Of a stretch of 62,600 bases of DNA, positions 42,276 through 51,032 are shown piece by piece. The DNA is taken from the NCBI GenBank assembly GCA_029432795.1, contig JARNMJ010000023.1:1-62600 (forward strand), read 5' to 3'. A model generated the notes under the pieces. The model saw only the letters and a list, made by a program, of their open reading frames with translations, made no database searches and had not been told where the DNA came from. The stretch comes from Pontiellaceae bacterium B12219 (GTDB taxonomy: Bacteria; Verrucomicrobiota; Kiritimatiellia; Kiritimatiellales; Pontiellaceae). Both the position numbers and the translations under genes were made by a program. Within the stretch, counting starts at the first letter, position 1. Every line of letters starts with the position of its first letter.

Positions 42276-42652
42276 TTTTTTTCGTCGTCGGTGGTTTTTT
42301 CGTCTGCAACTTCGGTTTCGGTTTCAGCCTCTTCAACCACGTCCTCTTCGACGTTTTTTTCCTCTACCGGTTCGGGCTTCGGTTTTTCAACCTTCGGTTT
42401 CGGGCGGGAGGCGGGAACGGGTTTGCTGAAGCCGGCAACGGGAACAGGCGGCTCCGGATAAACAAATGCGCCCTCTTCGCCAACCAGCTCTTCCACCTGC
42501 AGTTCGATTTCCTCGATCTGACGATAGGCTTCTTCGCGTTTAACGAGCAGCTCATCGATCTTTACGCGTGCTTCAAACGCTTCGCGGATCGTCTCGGCAT
42601 CGGCCTGCAGAATAATATCGCGGGCGGTCAGTTGTATGAGTTTTTTTGCCAT
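42272..42652 (-). CDS. Acidic helical protein, unknown
   Basis: 126 aa. Starts MAKKLIQLTARDIILQADAE, with a predicted helix REAFEARVKIDELLVKREEAYRQIEEIELQ, a Pro-rich stretch and a very acidic Glu/Asp tail. There is a good ribosome site (AGAGGTAAG). I do not recognise it. It lies between the HEAT-like repeat gene and the 146-aa gene and probably belongs with them; the stop codon comes from the AATTACG array. Confidence 0.6.
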   Translation of the reverse strand: MAKKLIQLTARDIILQADAETIREAFEARVKIDELLVKREEAYRQIEEIELQVEELVGEEGAFVYPEPPVPVAGFSKPVPASRPKPKVEKPKPEPVEEKNVEEDVVEEAETETEVADEKTTDDEKK

Positions 42653-42683
42653 TTTTCTTACCTCTGGTTCGAAATAAAGATTT

Positions 42684-42788
42684 AAGAATTATGAATGTAG
42701 AATGGAGGGCGGGAGATTTCCGCACTCTTTCTCTTCGAAAGTGTCGTAGACCGACCATTCTTCATTCTCAAATCTTCATTCTTCATTA
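42684..42788. repeat. Inverted 7-nt-period array between two genes
   Basis: The left arm AAGAATT ATGAATG TAGAATG pairs with the right arm CCATTCT TCATTCT CAAATCT TCATTCT. The right arm ends in TTCATTA, whose TTA is the stop codon of the repeat protein gene. The loop holds about 50 nt with a short GAAAGTG-type hairpin. Confidence 0.85.
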
Positions 42789-44240
42789 TTTAAAAAAGTT
42801 CACAATTTTGGAGACGAGGCCCTGGTCCTCATCGCCGTCGTCTAAATGGGGGGCTTCCGTCGGTTCATCCATCGGCATGGTTTCCAGTCGTTTCTGTGTT
42901 TTATCGGAGACCGACTTGTTCCAGTCTTTGGAAAGTTCTTCCATCGCCATGCGCGTGAGAATCGGATTATCGCAAAGGGCCAGGCGAACAGAAGGGGCGT
43001 TGTCGCGCATCAGTTTGCGCACCTGCGCGTGGGTCAGCTGCGCCGCTCCGGCAGCAAACGCATGGAGCGAAGGCCGTTTTTTTGCGAATAACCGGTCCAG
43101 CAGTTCCGGTTTGGTGCCTGAAAAGACGATGCCGCGTATGGCCAGATGGCCGATCAGATTCAGGTCTTCATTCTGATTCACCAGAATGTCGAGCAGCTCA
43201 TCCGTCAGATCGTCACGATAGGCCATGTTCAGGCGAACCGAATCCGATTCGTGATGACACAGCTCGACTTTTACAGCGTCCGGAAGGTTTGGATTTCCCG
43301 CCAAAGCTTCGCATGCGGGGGTATCGTTTGAAGCCGCAATTCGCAGCGCAACCTCTTCGTCGATATCCGGGTTGGCGGCCAGTGCCACGCGGACTTCTGC
43401 AACGGCATCGCTGGCCAGCACATGCTGGATTTCAGCGGGAAGGTCTTTGCGTTTTGCGGTTTCCAATCGTTGGAACTCGTCGTCCGATTCCGCGCGGGCC
43501 AGCAGGTCCGCTTCAGTCGGTTCATATAAATCTTTGATGGCTTCCTGGACCTGGAAGTCAGGACTCAGACGAAGGGCTTTAACTATTTCCGGTTTGGGGT
43601 TGGTGCGGGTTAAAAGCAGTCGCTGTGCTTCCACATCGTCCGAGCCCGCCCAGCTCAGCAGCATTTCCGGCGACACTTTTCCGTAGCCGTATAAATTGGC
43701 GCGAACAACTGCACTGTGATCCGCCGAAAGAGCATGCACCACCTCATCAGACAGTTTTGCCGTTCCGGCCAGCGCGGTGCGAACGCCCGGTTCGGGATCG
43801 AGGGCCAGGGCCGTGCGATACGAATCGTTGATCGATCCATTACCGGCCAGAGCAATGCGGACAAACAGATTGGAGTCGTTCATCAGCTCGGCGGTGATTT
43901 TGGAATTCAGCAGTTTGTTGGCCGCCAGTGCGGCGCGGACCGGCGCTCCGCCTTCGCGGGCCATACGAATCAGAAGCAGGTGCGTGCAACGCGGATTCGT
44001 TGCGGCAGCCGCCTGAATTTCCGGATCAACGACCGCTTCGGCCAAATCTTCAAGCACCTGGCTGGGTACGGTGGGATAGAGTGCCAGGAAAAGCAGTACG
44101 TCCCGCTCGGGATGTTCGCTGTAGAGATCAATGAGAACACGGCTCGGCAATAAGTTGTGGCGATATTGCTGCACAACCTTGCGCGGCCCATCCTTCCGGA
44201 TGGCTTCGAGCAGTTCTTCTAATTTAATTTCTGCGGGCAT
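42786..44240 (-). CDS. HEAT/leucine-rich-variant repeat protein
   Basis: 484 aa made of about 13 repeats of roughly 27-33 residues, such as VRAALAANKLLNSKITAELM and VRIALAGNGSINDSYRTALA, with ALAANPDIDEEVALRIAASN and similar. The pattern matches bacterial armadillo/HEAT-like (LRV) repeats, a protein-binding solenoid. No catalytic part. It follows ftsK, so a link to chromosome partition is possible but not shown. The start codon lies straight after an inverted heptad array and lacks a clear ribosome site. Exact palindrome at 43461-43475 (Phe-Gln-Arg-Leu-Glu) and TTCCAGTCTTTGGAA at 42919-42933. Confidence 0.7.
   Translation of the reverse strand: MPAEIKLEELLEAIRKDGPRKVVQQYRHNLLPSRVLIDLYSEHPERDVLLFLALYPTVPSQVLEDLAEAVVDPEIQAAAATNPRCTHLLLIRMAREGGAPVRAALAANKLLNSKITAELMNDSNLFVRIALAGNGSINDSYRTALALDPEPGVRTALAGTAKLSDEVVHALSADHSAVVRANLYGYGKVSPEMLLSWAGSDDVEAQRLLLTRTNPKPEIVKALRLSPDFQVQEAIKDLYEPTEADLLARAESDDEFQRLETAKRKDLPAEIQHVLASDAVAEVRVALAANPDIDEEVALRIAASNDTPACEALAGNPNLPDAVKVELCHHESDSVRLNMAYRDDLTDELLDILVNQNEDLNLIGHLAIRGIVFSGTKPELLDRLFAKKRPSLHAFAAGAAQLTHAQVRKLMRDNAPSVRLALCDNPILTRMAMEELSKDWNKSVSDKTQKRLETMPMDEPTEAPHLDDGDEDQGLVSKIVNFFK
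43461..43475. repeat. TTCCAANNNTTGGAA palindrome (inside HEAT-like gene)
   Basis: Exact copy, central TCG; on the minus strand it reads TTC CAA CGA TTG GAA in frame (Phe-Gln-Arg-Leu-Glu). Confidence 0.95.
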
Positions 44241-44244
44241 GGGG

Positions 44245-44311
44245 TGAGTGATGAGTGACGATTGAGACGTGAGCTTTTAAATCACGGCTCACGTTTCACT
44301 CGTCACACTCT
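44245..44311. repeat. Inverted 7-nt-period array between ftsK and the HEAT-like gene
   Basis: The left arm GTGAGTG ATGAGTG ACGATTG AGACGTG pairs with the right arm TCACGGC TCACGTT TCACTCG TCACACT. It begins 5 nt from the start codon of the HEAT-like gene; its RNA would be close to that ribosome site. Confidence 0.85.
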
Positions 44312-44334
44312 CTGTTTCTCATTTCATACATTGT

Positions 44335-46230
44335 TTAATACGAATCGATCAATATTTCGCGTGGCGTACTTCCAATCTGAGGTCCGACAATACCCTTGGC
44401 TTCCATCTCTTCAATCAGATTCGCCGCGCGGTTATAGCCGACGCGCAGGCAGCGCTGGAGATAGGAGGTGGACGCGCGCTGATCGCGCAGGATAATTTCA
44501 ATGGCCTGGTCGAGCAGGGGATCGGCGTCCTCGGCATTGCGCAGGGCAAAGCTCTCGTCGCCTTCACAGGGGGAAAGATCGGTGATGGAAGTCTTGAAAT
44601 TCTGTTCGCGCTGTTCGGCGCAATATTCAACGACCCGGTTAATTTCCGCATCGTTCACCCACGGTCCTTGTACGCGCTGGAGAATTCCGATGCCCGGAGG
44701 GCTGAACAGCATATCGCCCTGACCGCGCAGCGCTTCCGCGCCGCGCCCGTCGAGGATGGTACGCGAATCGATCTGCGACGAAACCTTGAAGGCGACGCGC
44801 GTCGGGAAGTTGGCTTTGATCATTCCGGTGATCACATTCACACTCGGACGCTGGGTGGCGATGATGGTATGGATGCCGACGGCGCGCGAAAGCTGGGCAA
44901 TGCGGGCGAGGGCGGTTTCCACATCGGCCCCGGTGGTGAGCATAATGTCGGCGAGCTCGTCGATAATCAGCACGAGGAACGGCATCCGTTTCATACCCAG
45001 CTCATCCATCTTTTCGTTGTAGCCGGCTATGTTGCGCGCGCCGACCTGCGCCATGGTTTTATAACGCTGTTCCATTTCGCGAACGGCCCATTGCAAAGCC
45101 GGCACCACCAGTTTGGCTTCGGTGATGACCGGGCGGACGAGATGCGGCAGTTTTTCATAGGCCCCGAATTCAACGCGTTTCGGGTCGATCAGAATCAGCT
45201 CCAACTCATCCGGCGAGAAGTGGTTCATCAGGCACATTAGAATGGTGTTCATGCAAACTGACTTGCCGCTTCCGGTTGCGCCGGCAATCAGCATGTGCGG
45301 CGCGGCGGCGAGGTCGGTGATGCAGAGGCTGCCGCCCAGTTCCATGCCCATCATCAGCGGAATGGCGGCTTTGGTGTTTTTCCAATCCTTGGAACGCATC
45401 AGCAGACCGAGGTTCAGCGGGGCGGAGTTGCCGTTTGGAATTTCGAGGCCGACGTAGGGCTTGCCGGGAATCGGCGCCTGAATACGAATGCTTTCTGCGG
45501 CGAGCGCGAGCGCCAGATTATTGCTCAGCGAACTGATCGATTCCACGCGCACGCCGAGGCCGGGCTTCAGGCGCAGCTGGGTCACGCGCGGACCGACAAC
45601 GGCATCCCAGACGGTGGCGTCGACCGCAAAGTTGTCGAGCGTATCCTGTACCGCCTTTTTCTGGCGCTCCAGTTCTTCGGGATCGATAAAGATGAATTCG
45701 GTGCTTTCGGGCTGATCGTAGAGATCGGGGCCGGGCCGGTTGTAGTCGTCTTCAACGGCGGCAATCTGCTCGTGAATTTCGTGTTCCGGCTCAGCGAGTT
45801 CGATCGGTTCGGGTTCAATGATCGGTTCGGCAGAAACGGGCTCGTTACTGGTTTGATCCAGTTTCTGGCGGATGTCTTCCGCCTGCTTTTTCACGCGTTC
45901 AATGGCCGCGGCTTTGGTGACCATGAAACGTTCCTGCGCCGCTTTACGTTTTTCCAATACCTGGAAATGTTCCGTGCGTAATTCTTCGAGCAGTTGTTCG
46001 CGGCGAATGCGCTCAGTTTCAGCGGCTTCCTCGGCGGGGTCGAAATATTCCTCAACAACGTCCTCTTCCTCATCGTCTTCAACCCGCTCAAAGCCGGATG
46101 CGGCGAGCAGTCCGCTGCCGATTTTGGACATGAAAGAGCGCACCGCACGAACGGAAAAAGGGTCTGATCCCTTGGCGTTCAACGCGTTGTGATTTTCGGT
46201 CTTGAGGTCTTCTGAGGTGGCTTGCGACAT
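44335..46230 (-). CDS. FtsK/SpoIIIE-type DNA translocase without membrane domain
   Basis: 631 aa from the ATG at 46230; a TTG 21 nt upstream is possible. FtsK enzymes pump DNA at division and resolve dimers. Present are Walker A GATGSGKSV (about 315-323), the ELILIDPKRVEF region, Walker B LVLIIDELADIM, IIATQRPSVNVITG, and the C-terminal gamma winged helix with DQRASTSYLQRCLRVGYNRA. The first about 190 residues contain no membrane helices: instead an acidic, Glu-rich coiled region (DDEEEDVVEEYFDP, ERIRREQLLEEL). So it is a soluble translocase. An AAGGGTCTGATCCCTT REP-like motif is coded near the start. Exact palindrome at 45380-45394. Confidence 0.9.
   Translation of the reverse strand: MSQATSEDLKTENHNALNAKGSDPFSVRAVRSFMSKIGSGLLAASGFERVEDDEEEDVVEEYFDPAEEAAETERIRREQLLEELRTEHFQVLEKRKAAQERFMVTKAAAIERVKKQAEDIRQKLDQTSNEPVSAEPIIEPEPIELAEPEHEIHEQIAAVEDDYNRPGPDLYDQPESTEFIFIDPEELERQKKAVQDTLDNFAVDATVWDAVVGPRVTQLRLKPGLGVRVESISSLSNNLALALAAESIRIQAPIPGKPYVGLEIPNGNSAPLNLGLLMRSKDWKNTKAAIPLMMGMELGGSLCITDLAAAPHMLIAGATGSGKSVCMNTILMCLMNHFSPDELELILIDPKRVEFGAYEKLPHLVRPVITEAKLVVPALQWAVREMEQRYKTMAQVGARNIAGYNEKMDELGMKRMPFLVLIIDELADIMLTTGADVETALARIAQLSRAVGIHTIIATQRPSVNVITGMIKANFPTRVAFKVSSQIDSRTILDGRGAEALRGQGDMLFSPPGIGILQRVQGPWVNDAEINRVVEYCAEQREQNFKTSITDLSPCEGDESFALRNAEDADPLLDQAIEIILRDQRASTSYLQRCLRVGYNRAANLIEEMEAKGIVGPQIGSTPREILIDSY
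45380..45394. repeat. TTCCAANNNTTGGAA palindrome (inside ftsK)
   Basis: Exact copy, central TCC; on the minus strand the frame is T TCC AAG GAT TGG AA (Ser-Lys-Asp-Trp-Lys), the third possible frame. A one-mismatch copy TTCCAATACCTGGAA lies at 45952-45966. Confidence 0.95.
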
Positions 46231-46404
46231 TCGTTCTTTCGGGTGGTTCAAAAACGTATATCTTTACTGAAAACCGTGGCGCGCGGCGAGCTAAATCCGT
46301 GATGAGTGCATCGTGAAATATGATTTTCCAAGGTTCGGAAAACGCTTTATTCCTTTCCTGAAAATGCAGTAGGATTCGCGCCTTATAACTTCAGAGGATT
46401 AGAT

Positions 46405-47106
46405 ATGAATCAATATGCTCAAAATTTAGCCGTGGCGGATGCCGCACCTTCCGAACGTGCAACCTTTATTCGCCGAACCTATGCCCATCTTGCCGGTGCG
46501 GTGCTGCTGTTTATTGCCCTCACGGCCTATATGGTGAATTCGCCCATTGCAAACATGCTGTTGAATGTGATGCAGGGCAGATTCGGTTGGCTGCTGATTC
46601 TCGGTGGCTTCATTATTGTCGGTCGATTGGCCAGCGGGTTGGCGATGAGCCCGGCCAATCAGAATATGCAATATCTCGGGCTTACGCTGTATGTGCTGAT
46701 TGAATCGGTCATCTTTACGCCGCTTCTCTATATTGCCGCGCACTACAGTTCGCCGGAAGTGATTCCAACAGCAGGCATTCTGACGCTGGGCATTTTCGGC
46801 GGTCTGTCGTTGATTGTCTTTACCACGAAGAAAGATTTTTCCTTTCTCGGCGGTATTCTTAAAATCGGTTTCATGGTGGCGCTCGGGCTGATTGTCTGCG
46901 CGGTGCTGTTCGGTTTTAATCTGGGACTGGTTTTTTCGTTTGCGATGGTGCTGCTGGCCAGCGGGGCGATCCTTTACGACACCTCACGCATCATGAATCA
47001 TTATCAGCCGAATCAATATGTCGGAGCCTCGCTTCAGCTCTTTGCCTCTGTGGCGCTGCTTTTCTGGTATGTGCTGCAGATTGTCATGAGTTTTAACCGG
47101 CGTTGA
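46405..47106 (+). CDS. Bax inhibitor-1/YccA family membrane protein
   Basis: 233 aa with seven hydrophobic segments (about 28-230). BI-1/YccA (UPF0005) proteins are inner-membrane proteins, some leaking calcium or inhibiting FtsH; the exact role here is unknown. Typical pieces are FIRRTYAHLAGAVLLFIALTAY and the last helices ILYDTSRIMNHYQPNQYVGAS and LLFWYVLQIVMSFNRR. AGAGGA ribosome site. Its stop is followed after exactly 2 nt by the palindrome, then by a second palindrome within a hairpin terminator. Confidence 0.9.
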   Translation: MNQYAQNLAVADAAPSERATFIRRTYAHLAGAVLLFIALTAYMVNSPIANMLLNVMQGRFGWLLILGGFIIVGRLASGLAMSPANQNMQYLGLTLYVLIESVIFTPLLYIAAHYSSPEVIPTAGILTLGIFGGLSLIVFTTKKDFSFLGGILKIGFMVALGLIVCAVLFGFNLGLVFSFAMVLLASGAILYDTSRIMNHYQPNQYVGASLQLFASVALLFWYVLQIVMSFNRR

Positions 47107-47108
47107 TT

Positions 47109-47123
47109 TTCCAATCATTGGAA
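47109..47123. repeat. TTCCAANNNTTGGAA palindrome (2 nt after BI-1 stop)
   Basis: Exact copy, central TCA, flanked by AT pairs so the full palindrome is TTTTCCAATCATTGGAAAA. It lies 2 nt beyond the TGA stop. Confidence 0.95.
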
Positions 47124-47127
47124 AATG

Positions 47128-47162
47128 AAAAGGCGTTTCCAAGGGTTGGAAACGCCTTTTTT
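47128..47162. terminator. Two-way terminator built on the TTCCAA palindrome
   Basis: Stem AAAAGGCGTTTCCAA, loop GGG, stem TTGGAAACGCCTTTT, then more T; the left side is A-rich, so it works in both directions for the BI-1 gene and the convergent satP. The palindrome TTCCAAGGGTTGGAA (47137-47151, exact) is the top half of the hairpin. Confidence 0.92.
47137..47151. repeat. TTCCAANNNTTGGAA palindrome (terminator core)
   Basis: Exact copy, central GGG. It forms the apex of the terminator hairpin; only 14 nt separate it from the copy at 47109-47123. Confidence 0.95.
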
Positions 47163-47181
47163 GCTGTTGAGCGGTCGATAT

Positions 47182-47757
47182 TTATTCGCCGATCGGGAGA
47201 AGCGTTTTGCCATGCGCCTCGTTAATGACTTCGGCCATAGCCAGATAGATCGCGCTGGCTCCGCAGAAAATGCCTTCAAAACCGGCAATTTTACCAATCA
47301 GATGGGCCGCGTGTTCCGGCACCCAGTGTTCGATGGCGAGCAGGATGAAGAGAATTGTGAGCGATCCGAAAATTACCTGCAGTGCTTTGTTCTTTTTAAG
47401 GGTGCCGACAAACATCAGGCCGGTGAAGATGCCCCACATCAGCAGATAGCAACCCACAAATTCGCGCGGCGGCGCGGTGGCGATTTCAAGCTTTGGAAGA
47501 ATCCACATTGCCACCAGCGTCAGCCAGAATGAGCCGTAGGAGACGAAGGCGGTCATGCCGAAGGTATTGGCTTTTTTATATTCCAGAATGCCGGCGATGA
47601 TCTGGGCGATCCCGCCGAAGAAGATGCCCATGCCCATAATCATGCTTCCGGCGTCTGGAAAAAAGCCGGCGTTGTGAATGTTCAAGAGTACCGTTGTCAT
47701 GCCGAATCCCATCAGCCCCAACGGAGCCGGATTCGCTAATGCGTTTTGCTCTGCCAT
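47182..47757 (-). CDS. SatP/YaaH-type acetate/succinate transporter
   Basis: 191 aa from the ATG at 47757; an in-frame extension to 47841 is not family-like. GPR1/FUN34/YaaH family, six membrane segments. Begins with NPAPLGLMGFGMTTVLLNIHNAG (the family NPAPLGL signature) and has the AILEYKKANTFG-like and SYGSFWL loops. It takes up acetate or succinate with protons. Its position next to the sodium:solute symporter pair suggests a small set of carboxylate transporters. Confidence 0.92.
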   Translation of the reverse strand: MAEQNALANPAPLGLMGFGMTTVLLNIHNAGFFPDAGSMIMGMGIFFGGIAQIIAGILEYKKANTFGMTAFVSYGSFWLTLVAMWILPKLEIATAPPREFVGCYLLMWGIFTGLMFVGTLKKNKALQVIFGSLTILFILLAIEHWVPEHAAHLIGKIAGFEGIFCGASAIYLAMAEVINEAHGKTLLPIGE

Positions 47758-47928
47758 AAAAAATTCCCCTGATTCGATGTTAAAATATGTATTGCGAGTG
47801 GGGGTTTTAGGAGGGCTTCCATCGGAAGCCAAGCTTTCCATTCAAAATAATGCGGTGGCGGGAAGGTCGAAAAAGATTCGGTGAGCAACCTTTGATTTCT
47901 TATTTAGATTTTGTATACCTACTGCGCT

Positions 47929-48207
47929 ATGGATCCTAAAAATGCGGAACACTATCATCGGGCCAGCTTACGCGTGGTTTTCAGTCTGCTCACCATCTGG
48001 TTTATGATCAGTTTCGGTTGCGGCATACTTTTCAGAGATTGGCTGGATGCAAACTTTCCAACCATTGGAACCGCGCCTTTCGGGTTCTGGATGGCGCAGC
48101 AGGGATCGATTTTCTGTTTTGTTGTGCTCCTGATTGTTTATGCGCTGCTGATGGGCCGGCTGGATTCAACGTACGGCTACAACGAAGAAAAGGAGCCGAC
48201 TCAATGA
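47929..48207 (+). CDS. DUF4212 small subunit of sodium:solute symporter
   Basis: 92 aa from the ATG at 47929; a TTG 18 nt upstream is in frame. Two membrane segments: about 14-37 ([22 protein letters not shown]) and 58-79. It is the small partner (TIGR03647/DUF4212) of the VC_2705-type symporter encoded next; stop and start overlap as ATGA. An exact palindrome TTCCAACCATTGGAA at 48056-48070 codes Phe-Pro-Thr-Ile-Gly in its loop. Confidence 0.9.
   Translation: MDPKNAEHYHRASLRVVFSLLTIWFMISFGCGILFRDWLDANFPTIGTAPFGFWMAQQGSIFCFVVLLIVYALLMGRLDSTYGYNEEKEPTQ
48056..48070. repeat. TTCCAANNNTTGGAA palindrome (inside the DUF4212 gene)
   Basis: Exact copy, central CCA, read as tT TCC-shifted frame: TTT CCA ACC ATT GGA A (Phe-Pro-Thr-Ile-Gly). 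Confidence 0.95.
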
Positions 48208-50024
48208 GCCAGGATACGCTGAACTTTATCTTCATCGGGCTTTCGTTTGTGCTCTACATCACGATTGCGATTCGGTCCCGTGCGGGCTCCACGAAGGAAT
48301 ATTACACGGCGGGCGGCGGGGTTTCCGCATTTGCCAACGGCATGGCGACGGCGGCGGACTGGATGTCGGCCGCCACGTTCATTTCGATGGCGGGAACCGT
48401 GGCGATCAGCGGCTACGACGGCGCGCGCTTTCTGATGGGCTGGACCGGCGGGTTTGTGCTGCTGACGGTTTTGATGGTTCCGTATCTGCGCAAATTCGGG
48501 AAAGCGACGGTGCCGGACTTTATCGGCGACCGCTACTATTCCAAATGGGCGCGCGGTGTGGCGGTGATTTGCGCCATCTTTATCTGCATGACCTATATCA
48601 TGGGCCAGATGCGCGGCGTCGGCGTTGTTTTTTCGCAGTTATTCGGCATCAGTATTCCGGCGGGTGTGCTGATCGGCGCGGCGATTGTTTTTTTCTATGC
48701 GGGGCTCGGCGGCATGAAGGGCATCACCTACACGCAGGTGGCGCAATATTGCGTGATGGCCTTTTCCTATACGATTCCGGCGATCTTTATTGCGATGGCG
48801 TTGACGGGAAATGTGATTCCGCAACTGGGGCTGATTGGAAACTATACCGCGGGCGGCGAGGCGGTTCCTTTATTGGAGAAGCTGAACCAGATCAATACCG
48901 AACTGGGCTTCAGCGAGTTCACTTCGGGTAAGCTCTCTAAAATCAATATGTTCTGCATCACCGCCGCGCTGATGTGCGGAACGGCCGGACTGCCGCACGT
49001 GATTGTCCGCTTTTTCACCGTGAAAAATGTTTCAGCCGTGCGCAAATCCGCGGCTTGGACGCTGGCTTTTATTGCTGTCATTTATCTGACCGCCCCGGCG
49101 ATCGGTGCCTTTTCGCGGATTAATCTGACGCAGACGCTGCACGGTACGGCCTATGCCGAAGCGCCGGACTGGCTTAAAGAATTCGAAGCAACCGGGCAGA
49201 TGGCCTGGGTGGATAAAAACGGCGATGGCAACATTCAATATTTCGGCCCGGATCGATCCCCCGTAAAAACCAGTTCGGTCTTTCTGGGGAAAGCCCCGGA
49301 ATATCCGGACTACGACACACCCGAGCGCCAGCGCATCGGTGCTTCCGGCGAACGGCTGCTGGCGAATAAAGCCGACGATTCCAACCCGAACGAACTCTGG
49401 TTCGGCAACGATATTATGGTGATGGCCAACCCGCATATGGCCGGGCTGCCGATGTGGGTGATTGCGCTGCTGATGGCCGGCTGCATTGCGGCGGCGCTTT
49501 CTACGGCCGCCGGTTTATTGCTCGTTTTATCCACTTCAATCTCACACGACCTGATGAAGAAAATCGTAAAGCCCGATCTGACGGATAAAGAGGAGGTGGG
49601 CTACGCCCGCTTCACCTCGTTTGCCGCGTTGGTGGTTGCGGCCTATTTCGGGATCAACCCGCCGTCGGCCTTTATTGCAAAAACGGTGGCCTTTGCCTTC
49701 GGGCTTGCCGCATCCTCGTTTTTCCCGACGCTGCTGATCGGCATCTTTTCAAAACGCATGAATAAAGAAGGGGCCATTGCCGGGATGCTCTGCGGCATCA
49801 CCTTCACCATCGGCTATATTGTGTATTTTCAATTCCTGGGCGGGAAAAAAGAAAACTATCTTTTCGGTATCACCCCCGAAGGAATCGGCTTTGTGGGCAT
49901 GCTGATTAACTTTGCAGTGGCCTTTGCCGTCAGCAAATTCACGCCTGCTCCACCGCAGGAGGTGCAGGAGATGGTAGCCACCATTCACATTCCCTCCGGG
50001 GCCGGCGAAGCCTCGAATCATTAA
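48204..50024 (+). CDS. Sodium:solute symporter large subunit, VC_2705 subfamily
   Basis: 606 aa from the ATG at 48204 (overlaps the small subunit stop). SSS family with about 13 membrane segments, related to ActP. It includes [49 protein letters not shown], and [12 protein letters not shown]-type regions. Between helices (about 315-410) there is a soluble loop with an EF-hand-like [11 protein letters not shown]. Transports a carboxylate such as acetate with sodium, by family; the substrate is not certain. Confidence 0.93.
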   Translation: MSQDTLNFIFIGLSFVLYITIAIRSRAGSTKEYYTAGGGVSAFANGMATAADWMSAATFISMAGTVAISGYDGARFLMGWTGGFVLLTVLMVPYLRKFGKATVPDFIGDRYYSKWARGVAVICAIFICMTYIMGQMRGVGVVFSQLFGISIPAGVLIGAAIVFFYAGLGGMKGITYTQVAQYCVMAFSYTIPAIFIAMALTGNVIPQLGLIGNYTAGGEAVPLLEKLNQINTELGFSEFTSGKLSKINMFCITAALMCGTAGLPHVIVRFFTVKNVSAVRKSAAWTLAFIAVIYLTAPAIGAFSRINLTQTLHGTAYAEAPDWLKEFEATGQMAWVDKNGDGNIQYFGPDRSPVKTSSVFLGKAPEYPDYDTPERQRIGASGERLLANKADDSNPNELWFGNDIMVMANPHMAGLPMWVIALLMAGCIAAALSTAAGLLLVLSTSISHDLMKKIVKPDLTDKEEVGYARFTSFAALVVAAYFGINPPSAFIAKTVAFAFGLAASSFFPTLLIGIFSKRMNKEGAIAGMLCGITFTIGYIVYFQFLGGKKENYLFGITPEGIGFVGMLINFAVAFAVSKFTPAPPQEVQEMVATIHIPSGAGEASNH

Positions 50025-50224
50025 GATCTTTTTTCAGGAAAAACATATGCTGGTAAGCCTGTCGCCTGCTCTTTGCGTATACGTTTGAGAAGCGCTTTGC
50101 CATAGAGAGCGCTGCGGAGTGCGAAAATATTAAGATTAATAGGATGTTATTGGTGCTGTATATCCATTGACATCTATCAGGCTCGCATTCAGGTTGAACG
50201 CACAGGACATAACCGGGAGCAGTC

Positions 50225-50875
50225 ATGAATTTAAGAAGCCTTAGATTTTATATGAATCGTAAAAACACCCTTGCTGTGATGGCGCTGATATCCGGTGCAC
50301 TGGCTTCCGTCCATGCGGATGAGCCGATCCCGCATTTCTACGGAATTTCAACGGTCTCCAATACGGTAGAGTTGGCGATTTCAAACGTGAGCACCGGCGG
50401 AACGTATTATATTGAACGAACTTCCAGCCTGATGGAAACCAACTGGACCGAAGTGGGGTCGTTCGAAGGAATGGTTGGAGCAACGAACTGGAATGAAATG
50501 ATCAGTGGTTCGGCAACCTCGAGTTTTTACCGCGTAGTCCGCGATCCCTACCATTCAAAAGTGGGTCAGGTTGCTATGCTCTCCGAACTTTTTCATGACG
50601 TTGCCGGCACCGTCCATATTGTGAACAATCGGACGATTGAGCTTAGGAACTTTTACTACGATGGAACCGGGCTTGAAGTGGTGGTGTTTTTATCGCCGAA
50701 TTCAGACTTCTATCCCGGAATTTCGGTCAGTGAAAATCTGCTGCGCGCGACGCCGTATGTGAATGAAACGCTGAGCATCACGCTGCCGGAGGGAATCGAC
50801 TTGGATTCGGTCTCCTATGTCAGCATCTGGTGTATCGATATACCGGTCAGTTTCGGGGACGGCATGTTTCAGTAA
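50225..50875 (+). CDS. Secreted DM13-domain protein
   Basis: 216 aa, GGGAG 7 nt upstream of the ATG; an internal ATG 27 nt later is closer to the signal peptide (MNRKNTLAVMALISGALASV HA). The middle (about 40-110) is a beta module, YYIERTSSLMETNWTEVG...SFYRVV, seen in other secreted proteins of this genome. The C-terminal half (about 125-216) is a DM13 domain: HDVAGTVHIVNNRTIELRNF, YDGTGLEVVVFLSP, and VSYVSIWCIDIPVSFGDG with the conserved WC. DM13 is thought to serve redox or electron transfer; role here unknown. Confidence 0.82.
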   Translation: MNLRSLRFYMNRKNTLAVMALISGALASVHADEPIPHFYGISTVSNTVELAISNVSTGGTYYIERTSSLMETNWTEVGSFEGMVGATNWNEMISGSATSSFYRVVRDPYHSKVGQVAMLSELFHDVAGTVHIVNNRTIELRNFYYDGTGLEVVVFLSPNSDFYPGISVSENLLRATPYVNETLSITLPEGIDLDSVSYVSIWCIDIPVSFGDGMFQ

Positions 50876-51032
50876 TAATTTGAAACTGTTCATTCTGCAA
50901 CTTGATCCGCATTAGCTCTGGCTTTCCGCAATTCTTCGTCCGATTCCATTGGTCTCTATCGTCTTGTGATGGACGGCGCGAATAAGTTTGCTAGGCTGTC
51001 ATTCTTTTTGAGGCTAACCGGAGTGAGGGCGA

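Noticed and set aside
48018-48203. 62-residue N-terminal extension of the sodium symporter
   Set aside because: It overlaps the DUF4212 gene in another frame. The ATG at 48204 in the ATGA overlap gives the family-length protein.
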